Source of the DNA: Talinum fruticosum
Taxonomy: Eukaryota > Streptophyta > Magnoliopsida > Caryophyllales > Talinaceae
NCBI GenBank assembly: GCA_021018815.1
Contig: JAITYX010000124.1
Location: 620,001-684,000, forward strand
DNA length: 64,000 nucleotides
Direction of reading: 5' to 3'
This document shows positions 39,901 through 51,900 of this stretch, piece after piece. Position numbers and translations under genes: made by a program. The stretch's first letter is position 1. Each line of letters opens with the position of its first letter. A model generated the notes under the pieces. The model was not told the DNA's origin, searched no databases, and worked only from the letters and a program-made list of their open reading frames with translations.

Positions 39901-42900
39901 CTCTTCCACAGTATTTGCTGAGTACAAACGCAATACTTTCACATGATCACGCTGTGCTTGAATTGACATCTTCTGCAGGGCCTTCATGTCATTGACAGGA
40001 CACCAATCGCTATTGAACAGAATCACAAAGTCCACGGACGAGAGTCTGATGCTTGATTGACAAGAACTCTTCTCAATCAAGACCACAAACCTTCCACTCC
40101 TTGTGTCATTGAAAAGATCAAGAGCAGCCCGCTTCTTTGTATTATCAAATTCTCGATAGACATGTACATAAGACTCTTCACCAAATCTTCGACATATAAA
40201 GTCATCCAGAATGTGCCGTAGTGATTTTGAATTATTAGACTGAAATGAAAATAAAGAAGAATATGATTTGTCTTAAACATTACAAGAAACTGCTCTAACT
40301 ATCAATTAATGTCAACCTTAGTTTAAAAAAGCTCAAGGAGCACAAAAGCGCAAAGGGTCCTAAGGCCCGGGGCATGCGCTCGAGGCAAAGGCGCGGGCTT
40401 TTTAGAATGAGGCCCACTTACTAAAAAATGCTTGAAAATCATTACCAAGCAATATTTTTGGTTGAATATGCTAGATGATGACATCAAATAAGTAATTAGA
40501 TATCACTGTAACTATGAAAAATACTATAAAGAGCCTTAGATTGTGATAACACAATGAATTTGCTATGATTTTCACCAAAAAGCAAGCAGAAAAAAAAATA
40601 GCACAAATTTACGAAAAGGGGCAACTAACCCATTTACTCACAGTCTAACAAAGACAAAGACAAGAGAAAGAGGAAGGGGGAGGGGGAGACAGGAAAATAG
40701 CAAAAAAACAGAAAAAAGCCCTCTGAGGCGGGAGGCGCATGAGGCGCAAACTGAGGTGTGCGCCTCAGAGGGCTTTCTGGAGGGGCTGGGCTTCACTCCT
40801 TGCAAGAACCACGTTTTTAGTGGAAGACGACTGAACTCGCTCTTTCATCCGACCTAACGGGTAACCTCAGTGCTTGCTTCATTCTCGAGTGAACTATGCC
40901 GATTGGGAGGACTTCACTGTGCGTGTTGGCGCAAGGGGTGGGCTTCGGGATTTTGTGAGCCCAGGGCGCGCTTTTTAAACTAAGATGCCAACTGAATCAT
41001 AAATAGATATTTAATAAAGAGACTTTCACAAATCACTTAAGAACAACACTCCATGACATAATTGATTATCCAGCCAGCTGAACAATTAATTATAAAATTT
41101 ACCAGAATGATGCACACAGTAAACTTAATTTCTATAACACCTATAAAATTCCAACAAAGAGAAATCAGAAACAAGTCACAGAGAGAAGTCTGAGAGTCCT
41201 AACAGTTTGGCCAACATAAATCAGTTTACATCCATTTTTAGACGCCACACCACATCTTAAAGAAGGTTTATTAATACCAGACCAGTAACCCAACACCTTT
41301 CATGAGGCACAACAACCCCCAAAAGAAGTGCACTTATACCCTTTCAAAATACTAAACTGCAGAAAGAGCAGAAACTATTTCTTTAAAATTTCAATGGCAG
41401 CAACTACCCCATCAACCAATGGGCATTACAAGAACACTCACGATTGTGACTCAGGGTTACAGGTCATGAAGGTTTCCTACATATTCTCATGACCAATCAC
41501 TCCAAAGCAAGAGAGACCTCAAGAAGATTAGCAAAAAGATGAACTCTAATTCAAAGTGCCTTCACACTGTCAACATATGTCACATAGCAGAAGAGGGCCA
41601 TCTTGCTAAAGACTTTTATAATCTCCCCTCCCCTTCCCCCCAAAAAAAAAAAAGAGGAAAAGGAAAAGAAAGACAAAGACCAAGCTTAGAATGCCTGCAT
41701 AATTTGAGTGGCACCATACCTGAAAAACAATTAGTACTCGTAATTGCTTTTTCCTGAAGTCTTGAAGGAATTTATCTAGCAGTGCCAGCTTCCCGCTAGC
41801 TTCTATTCCTGTGCTCAGGTTATCAACAGTTGAACGTCCTTCATTAACAAATTTTTCTAACGATGGATCCACAAGGTATGGATGGTCACAGCACTGAAAA
41901 ACAAAACAATAATGAAACACCTTAACACCAACCATATGTATCAAAAGCACGAGTTACTAGTGTCAATTATAGGAAAACCATGGTCCCTTAGTACCACCAC
42001 AGTATTGGATCAATTTTTTTGCAAGACTCCTGGTAATGCGTACCATTCGAATCGTTCTGAGAACATCATGGAGAAGGTCCATATTTCCTTTCTTTGAAGA
42101 GCAAAGAAGAGCCGAATTCGTTACCAATGTCTCACAGTATTTTTCAAGCTGTAAATAAGAAAACTCAACAGGGACCCAGTACTCAGAGAACGTTGGAGAG
42201 TCTGGCTTGCTGTCAGAAAGTTCATCTGATCTGGGCACGCTACAATTTGATTCATCTTTCATCTCATCCTTAATTGTCCCATCAGATTTGCACTTCTCAT
42301 TGTTAGCTGAGTGGAACTGAGACATGCAATAATGCAACAAATAATCAGCACAGCATAGTGCATTTTGTCATCATGTTCTGATGAAGAATATAGGAAATCT
42401 ACAAGCATAACAGAAATGCAGAACCAAATATAAAATCAAAATTTTAGTTTCATACAGCTCTTAGAACTTACATAATCAGAATATAGACTCAATAACATAA
42501 ATATTATATATTTTTATCAAGTTTGTCAAAAAGAGCATGAATATGCCTATACCCAACAGTCAGACGTTCAAAGGCTTAATTTGTTTGGCTTGGTTTTCTG
42601 CATAAGATTCTTGGAAAGAATCAAAGTTTGTATCAAAGCTTGGAGGCTTCTTGATATGTCTTCTGTAGTCAACATGGTTGAAAAAAGGTACAACATGGTT
42701 GAAAACAGGAAAATTTTGTAAGATGATAGCGACAAATTACAGTGCAACAGCAGCTAGTCCATAATCATTGACAAGGGTGATTAAAAATCATAATCAGCCC
42801 CAAAGGGGCTTCGGTTGGAACAGAACCTATCTCTAAATGGCGAACCAATATAAACTAAAAACTAACTTTTCTTACATATATCCGACTCTGAAAATAAAAC

Positions 42901-45900
42901 ATTAATATATAATAGGGGTATTTATCAATTCTTATATGGGACACCTTTGTCTACAGGAGCTTGGTACACACCACAGCCCATACACCCATTTAAATTCCCA
43001 AACCTAAATGTATATAGTCAAGTGAAAAAGGGAAATGCAACTCAATTTGAATAAATATTAAATTGTCCAATTGTCGGCAGAACATTAAGCCTGGAGCATC
43101 TCGTTAAGAACTTGAACTTCATTGTTGTGGTCTGAGGTTCGCATTTTGCCAACAAGAAGCTTAAAGTAATTTTTGTACCTAATATATGCTGGCAGATTTT
43201 TTTAAAAATTACCACCTTAACTTTTTGTCTTTTTGCAACATTTGCTTGGTTTTATTTTTTAAAAAAAGATATTTTTTTATTCTAACTGTCAACAAAAAAT
43301 TAAAAACTTACGGTGAACACTTAGTTTAAAAAGCTCAAGGCACATAAAAGCGCAAAGGCTCCTGGGGCCCGGGGCGCTGGCTTCGAGGCAACAGCGCGGG
43401 CTTTTTGGAATAAGGCGCGCTTACTACAAATGCTTGAAAATCATTACCAAGCAATATTTTTTGTCGAATATGCTAGATGATGACATCAAATAAGTAATTA
43501 GATATCATTGTAACTACGAAAAATACCACAAAGAGCCTTAGATTGTGATAACACAATGAATTCACTACGATTTTCTCCGAAAAAGCAAGCAAAAAAAAGA
43601 AAAAATAGCGCAAATTGAAAAAAAGTTGCAACTAACCCACTTACTCACAATCTGACAAAGACAGAGACAAAAGAAAGAGAAGGGGGAGACAGGAAAATAG
43701 CAAAAAACAGAAAAAAGCCCATTGAGGCACGCGAGGCGCACGAGGCGCAACTGCGTGCTGGCTGAGGCACAGACCGAGCCTCAGAGGGCTTTTGGAGGGT
43801 GTGGGCCTCACCCCTTACAAGGCGCAAGGGGTGGGCTTTGGGCTTTTGTGAGCCTAGGCGCACCCTGGGCGTGCTTTTTAAACTAAGAGTGAACATTGAC
43901 CTATCATACATTAAACATTTTCCTATTGTACAACAATAATACAAATTTAAAACTAGATACTAAACACTTATCTATCACACGCTAAACACTCGCCTATCAC
44001 ACTAAATTTTCTATGAATTCAAAATACTAAGTAAATAGGGAAAAGAATTAAAAGGTAAAAGTTAAACGATACACTTTAAAATAAGAGATAAATATATAAT
44101 ACTAAAATTTATTCTAATCTTTCGTTAAAACTAATCTATTGTTTGATTAAAAAAATAACATATTTTTCAATAAAATTAACCTATTGCTTATACATACTTT
44201 TCACTAAAAGAAAGGACAAGATGTTGGCAGTGTTATGGTTCCAATTGTGAAGGATATTTATCATAACTTGAATGTTTTCAATCGTCTAACATAACTGTTG
44301 ATGGTTTTACAGGGTGGCAGCAGGTAGTCACAACATTTGAATTTCAAACATCAAGTTTAGAATCATGATGTTGTGACAGCAACTAGTCACATCAACATCT
44401 GCCCATCAAGCTTAGTTTAAAAAAGCTCAAAGCGCACAAAAGCTCAAAGAGTCCTGGGGCCCGGGCGCGGGCTTTTTGGAACCGGGGCGCACCTACTTAA
44501 AAATGTTCGACAATCAATGCTAAGCAATATTTTTTATCGAATATGCTGGTAATGACATCAAATAAGTGATTAGATATCATTGTACTACGAAAAATACTAC
44601 AAAGAGGCTTAGATTGTGATAACACAATGAATTCGCTACGATTTTAACCAAAAAGCAAGCAAAAAAAGAAAAAATAGCACAAATTGAAAAAGATAGGGCA
44701 ATTTACCCACTTTCTAATTGTCTAACAAAGATAGAGACAAGAAAGGGGGACAGAAAGAGAGAGGGTAGCAAAAAAATAGAAAAAAGCCCACTGAGGCAAG
44801 CAAGGTGCACGAGGCGCAACTGCGCCCTGGCTGAGGCACAGACTGAGGCGTGCGCCTCAGAGGGCTTTTGGAGGGGCTGGGCTTCACCCCTTGCAAGGCG
44901 CAAGGGAGTGGGCTTCGAGCTTTTCTGCGCCTAGGCGCGCCGTGGGCGCTCTTTTTAAACTAAGCCATCAAGTATACCCCCTTGTCATCTTGATTCTTCT
45001 TATTCCTAGTCAAACATCTCAGTTGTCATTTATCCCTCTTTAAGTTGTACCAATTCTGCTCTCGTCTCTCTTCACTCTCTCCTTTCTCTCTCTATAGTTT
45101 AGAAAAGCACTTAGGCAAGAGTACAACCTACATTGCCTCAAGAACCCCACAAAGCAGAAACTCCACGAGCTGCCAGATGCCTCAAGGGCAGGTGAAAGGT
45201 GAATGCATTTGCACCTCAAGAAATCTCAGACAAATTTGGCAAACTGAACAAGATCACCAATTTATGTGCATAAATGAATAATCCTTACACATGAACCTCA
45301 GTTTGATGCCTATCAAAATCAAGTACTTGAGGATAATCTAATATTCAATTGCAAAAACCCTAGATCGTAAAGTGGAGGATCTCTAGATTTGGAAGTTTAG
45401 GGCTTTCGGTCGGCTAAGGAAGCCATGTAAGCAGCTGGGTTTAGACTTTAGATCACTGGAAAACCAGCAATAATGACATCAATGTTTGACCGTCAAGTAT
45501 TCGCCCCACTCCCCTCTTCCCTCATCCATTGAGGGGAAAAGGGGGGTTGTAGCAACTAAGTTAAAAGGGAAGGGAATCTCTTCAACCTTATACTTGGAGA
45601 ACAGGAGATCTTATTATCTTTTCTTCACTGACTTGTGTACTTCTGGAATTTGTCTCTTCATACATCGACTATTTTAAATTTACACAATCATTCTATCGAC
45701 ACTAACAAACCAGCCACTGCAACATAGGGCAACATCACATAACATCATTTTTTCAATTTTTTAATTCTAAATGGATAGAAGACTACTGTACCAGTAGAAT
45801 AAAAGGGGGAGGGGGCTCTGCATAACAAGTACCTCTTGAGGCATTCCCATGGCTCCTACCCAAACACCCCATCCTTAATTCTCTTTCCTCCTCTACCAGT

Positions 45901-48900
45901 ACACCCAAGCCACCATGATTAGTATGGGTAGTTCGAAAACTCAAAGTTGTTCTCATCATTGTTGGTAATAGCTCACTTTGCTCAACCCTGCTAGCATGAC
46001 ATGAGCATTGTCAAAACACCATTTTCCGGTGGCAAAATTTGGGACCCCAAAATAAAACCCAATAAAATGTGAGATATATAAGGAATCGGTGAGCCCCAGA
46101 AGAAAAAAAGAGAAAATAGTGGAAGATAAGGAAATGAATTGGCAGCAGCACTAACACATTAGTCTGCCATTGGGAGTTATTCTTAATATGAGTTGGAAAA
46201 TACCGGGCATGAATTTACTGGGGAAGAAGCATGAAAAAACACAGTCATCACCCTCAAATTACACTTGCTCCACTTGCAACACCAAACACTTTGACTCTTT
46301 ATATAATCATATTTACCCCAAAAGTTTAAAAATCAAAAATAAACACAATTGCAAAGATGGAAGCAATTCAGGTATAATACAAATTAAGTAGCCCCCAGTG
46401 ATTGGGGTGTCGGGGCTGGGGGAAAACGGCAAATGGAAATATCAAATTTGGGGATGATGGGTCATTTACTCATATGATCCCTTCAATTGGAATAAAAAAA
46501 TAGATCAAAAAGTTGACCAGGTTGTTGGTATCCCTTCAGTAGCCAAACTGTTGGTGTAAATACAGTAACAGATCCAGAAAAAAATTTGTATGGGTCCCTT
46601 CATAAGGTCTTCATACAAATTGTTAAACTCTATAGGTCCCTCATATTACATAATATGTTTTTTCTCCCCTAATTTCATATGAAATTATAAGATATTTTTA
46701 GTGGGTCCCATGACCCCACTCCTACTAAGGTGGCTCCGCCACTGTGTAAATAGAAATTTTGAAGTTTATAACAGTAGGATTTCTTTCCCTTCATATAAAT
46801 TTCTTCAGAAGTTTCCTAATAATGAAATTTTTAGGTTTTCATTTGAATCAATACTTATGTATACTAATCTAATGACAGTTCCATATATAATTTATTTTTT
46901 ACTCTTTTTGCTTAAACTACACCTCAGTGCACCTCGAAGGACCTTGTGCCTCTTAAAACCAAGTTTTGAATACACCTTGTAGCATACAGATTAATGCATT
47001 TCTAGAACCTTCCCCTTCCCTTCAATGGGAATCACCAAAAAACAGAAGAGTAAAAATGCAACAAAAGATGTATTGTGATTCTCCGAGATGTGTTCAACAT
47101 AAACACAACTGTCTATCCATGAAAATTAGTTCCAGAAATGTCCACCAGGAGTGTGAACATACTTCTTTATTGCCAGGAACTACATCTTCTATCATTTTAT
47201 ACACTGATTTCTCATGGAACTCCAGACTTGTTGACAAGGATTCCTGCTCAAAACCCTGAGAAAAACCAGTTTACAGATCAACCACGACACAAAGTTGCTT
47301 AGAAGTATGAAAAACAAGGTACACAATCTAGGAATACAAGAAACAATTCTGGTGCATTAAGGCCTAAAGCCCTAAACCCTAACATTGAGAAGCATTGACC
47401 CATAACTGTGAACCTAAACAAGTGAATCAAGATTCAATTAAATTACATAATTTTTACATGTAAGCGAATTTCTAAAGACCATTAGCCACCAACTACAGGA
47501 AAGATATCTTACAATTCAGAGGTCTATCTTCACTAATACCACTCATCCATCCTAAGTCTCAAATGCAAGATCAAATCTAAACATTTTCCCGTTTAGTTCT
47601 TGTTCCATTACCAGGTGACATCCACAGTATATATACTCTTAGCCTAGCACCAATCATGAGGCTCACACCGAGGGTAAGGAAGGAGACTCAAACAAACCCA
47701 GTCTTACCCCTGCAATTAAACGTTATTTTCATCAAGATTCATGATTATGAATCCATTGGATTTTACAACAAATAAGAAGCACAAGAAAGTCTGAAAAGCC
47801 TCTTTGGTTTAGCCCATCACATATCAGCAACCAACCAGACACCCACAGCCACAGTCCCACCTAGGGTAGGATCTTTTTCCTTCTTTTGTGGGCGGGGATT
47901 CCACACGTGCTCTTTATCAAAATCCAAAAGAGGCAGGCTGGCTGTCTCTTATATTCAGGTTCAAATAAAAACTAAAAGAAAAATCAAATATCAAACATCA
48001 TTCCCTTTTTGAACTTACCCACCTGAGAAACCTTTCGTGCTTCTTATTCACATTATGCATTTTTTTTATTTTAAAAAAGGCAACCTCTTCATTCAATTTT
48101 CCAAATTATCTAAGAATAGGTATATAGAAAACTAGAGAGCTGAAAGTTGGAGCCCCCATCTAGGAAGCGTTCTCCAACCTTCATTTCTCAAATATCATCC
48201 ACCATACAAAGTTGAATCCAATTGCTATATTTAGCATTTTGCGTAGCCAAAAAGGTAAATCTATCCTTGATAATAGTTTTATGACCCGAGTAGATCTGTT
48301 TGAATCTGGAATCTGCTGTTGGAAAATAGCCGTATTTCTGTCCATCCAAATTGGTAGAGAATTGCTGCACTAGCACATTTTAGCAAACTATTATGAATCT
48401 TTGCCCTCATGTTTCTTCACTGCTACCACTAATACCACAGGACTCCTGTGCCGTGAATTTTGCCAGATTCTTTCTGGTGGGATCTTGCTCTGAATCAGTA
48501 ACCATAGCACAAATCAGTGCTTGGCGACTATGCTAGTATGCCATACATACTTGCACCATCTTTGTTTTGGTGTTTCCCTTTGAGTTCCTGATAAACTGCA
48601 CCAGTATTAAAATTTTCAGCTCTGGACCATACATTGCCTGAATCAATGGCCTGACTGCTTCAAATAATGAAAATTAGTCCACTTAACCTAGAGAACATCT
48701 TTCTTCGCTATATCAGCCCAAAGAAGCTTAGCTATATGAGTTTTGTTCCACATTTTAATGTCTTTGAACCCAAGTCCACCATTAATCTTTGGTTTGCAAA
48801 CATTCTCCTAGGCAACTAAAGGCCTCTTCAAGCTTCTTCTCAGATTGGTCACTAGAGCCCCATAAAAATTCCTCAAATCTGCTCTACATTTTTAAGCATA

Positions 48901-51900
48901 GCTCGGGGTAGCATAAAAGTGGAACCACAGAAAGTGCAGATTCCCATTAAAACAAAATTAACCTGCAGACATCTAGCACCATAGGATAGGTTTCTACTCT
49001 GCCAGGTTCGTATAGTCTGAAGCACTCAGCCTAGATGGCGTACCAAGCACACTTAGATACTTGTTAGGTAACGATCCGAGTTGGAACCCTATTTTCTAGG
49101 CAATAAAAACTTTCTTTTCTTCATCGAATCCCCCAACATAAACCTGTGACTTGTTGTCATTGATGTGAAGCCTTGAGGTGTTGGAGAAGATCTTAAACAC
49201 CTTGAAAAATATTCCATCACTAAGACAAATGGCTGTGGAGAGAAACCTTTCCCACCTTTGAAAAACTCACAACAACCTCCATTCATGCAAATAGAATAAG
49301 ATGGACTAGTCACACAATTCAAAATCCATTGTATGCAGATATCAAGGAAATCAGGGAAGCACTATCCCTTCAGCATTTCATCTATGAACTCCCAACATAT
49401 GGAGTAATATAGGTTTTTCTCAAATCCACTTTAAGGAGGGATCTAGGGCTGATATTCTTTCTCTTGTACCCCCTCAAAATTTATTGACATAATAGCACAT
49501 TATGCACTAATTCCCTACCAACCACAAAAGCACTTTGGCATTTATTAACCAGACTAGGTAGGACACTCTTTAGCCTATCACGAATGACCTTAGATATGCA
49601 TTTGTAGATGACATTACAACATGCAATAGGACTAATGTCAGTTCCAGTCATTGGATTATCCAACTTAGGGATCAAAACAAGGTTGGTGCAATTTACATGT
49701 TTAAGCATTTTGCCAGTGGAGAAGAATTCCATTGCAGCTTATATGACTAAATGTCCAACAATGCTCCAATTATGGTAAAAGAATCAACTTGAGAAACCAC
49801 ATAGTCCAAGTGACTTTTGATTACCAATTGAGAACATAGCTTTCTTAATCTCCTCCCTTGCTGCTCCGGGCTTAATCTTGGACCTAAGTAAAAATATCTG
49901 CTTGAGTCTGGCGTACGTGCACAGTCCGTTGTCCCAACATTTTGCTAAAGGACTCGACCATATGTTTAGCTACATCATCTCTGCCCTCAACAATTCCACC
50001 TTGAGAGTCTTTGAGCTCATGAATGATAGATTGTTGTTCTCTTTGTTTGAGCAAAGCAAAGAAGTACCTATTACATTGGTCTCCCAAATTAATCACTTGC
50101 TTTGCTATTTGAGAAGCTGTTTGAGAAGCAGATGTATCCAAACGGCAGTACACTCCTCCAGTTTCACAATTTGTAGAGCTAAATTTAAAGGATCTAAGTG
50201 CATCTCTTTCCGCCATATGCAAAAAGATCTAACTATATCAAGTCTTTCATGAAAAGCTCCAAAGTTATCCCAGTGCAACTTTTTGAGGATAATTAGAGAA
50301 TGATCAGATTTACCCTCAGGCAGGATTGTTTCCAGCTAGGAAATTTTTCACTTCTAGCTGTTTTTTAGGTCTATTCTCTTATGTTCTATTGACATCAAGC
50401 GACAAAATTTGCAGCCAACTCCTGCCCCCATTACTCCCCAAGGCTTCAGTCTCTTCATCAATATGTTACAGTATCTAAGATGGAAATGGACAGACTTGTT
50501 GTAGTAGGTATTCCAAAGTTAGGCACTATATGCTGAACAGGGATACTATTTCTACTCCTCCAAGTCTGAAATCCCTCGGTCTCATGAGTAACCTGATCTA
50601 TAATAGTAGTTTCACTACTACAGTCTTCTCTGCCTTCCTATTTTCAGCTCGTCTCACCTTGGGTACCCAAACTCTCTTGATATTTAACCTTTTCCTGCGT
50701 ACATCCACACCATGCCCAAACATTTTTGCAATGGTCACCTTTGGTTGGTAAACTACACAGAGGTACCTCAAGTTATTGGGCAACTATTTTTGAGACCCAA
50801 TGTTCTCAAAAATGATTTTGAAGTACCTTAAATTAAGGGGTAAATTATATTTGAGGCTCACTTCCAGCCAATAAGGTCAGAAAACCGGGTGTTTAGGCGG
50901 GATTTTTGAAATTTAGACTCAAGGCCCCAAGTTATCCCTAATATGTTTGGAAAGCTGAAATTAATTCCCTAACTTCTCTCGCTCTCCAACTGTCATTTTC
51001 AGATCTTATAAATTCCTTCAATTCCTCTTCATTCTTGTTCTTCATTTTTCATTCCTCTGTTTGCCCTCTTTCTTGTTCCAGTGGTTTTTTTATTTATTTT
51101 GTTTCTTGCAATTACTTTTTCTATCTTCATCAAAAGGTTTCTTGTTCTGTTACCTCTTCATTGAATCGTATTCATCCTTTCTCTCTCCCTTTTGTTTTGC
51201 CTGCTCGTGTTAAAGCTTCAAAGTTCATTCCTCTGTTCTTGCTATAATTTGCTAGTGCAATTGACATGACCTCAATAACCAAATTGAGTTTTGTAGGACT
51301 AGTACAGTTACTAACTTTACCACCTGAAATAGCCACGCTTTCGTCTTTGCATGATTTGGTAATTGTGGAGTGTGATAACCTCAAGTCACTGGCAAATATG
51401 CAACTGCTAGCTCACTGAACTCCCTTTGTGTTCAGAAATGTGAAGCTCTAGAGTCTCTTCCAAGGGGCATGAAATTCTAAGAATTTTCATGATCTTATTG
51501 TAGATAGTTGTGAGTGTCTCGGACGGCTTCCAAGAATACTATGCCCACTTCATTGACAATGCTATATATATCAAACTGTGAGAGGTGGGAGTTCCCCATA
51601 CGAATTGAGAGGATGCACAATACGTGTCTCTTGAGTACCTAACTTTTCGGAATATAGGGAGAAATTTGGTGTCTTTTCCATTAGACATCTTGCCGAATCT
51701 TCGCTCCGTTAGGTTTGAGAATCGCACGGGGTCTTGAAAAGGTATACATCCGTGAAGGAATAGACGACAATAGATTGACATGTCTCTCTCGGTTGGACAT
51801 TAGTAATTGTTCAAAATTGGAAATGATAGGAAAAGAGACGAGCTGCGGAGGAACAATATTACCTGCCCCTAACCTTCCGGAGTTCAATATCATTCTTTGT

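Noticed and set aside
43565..44903. Minus-strand frames with Cys/Ser/Phe-rich peptides in two places
   Set aside because: Both are the same part of the hAT-type MITE copies, so they are repeat sequence.
45045..45281. 78-codon plus-strand frame in the MOM1-like intron
   Set aside because: No domain, opposite to the host gene's sense, and not preceded by promoter-like sequence; I also tried the minus strand for a missing SNF2 exon and found stops.
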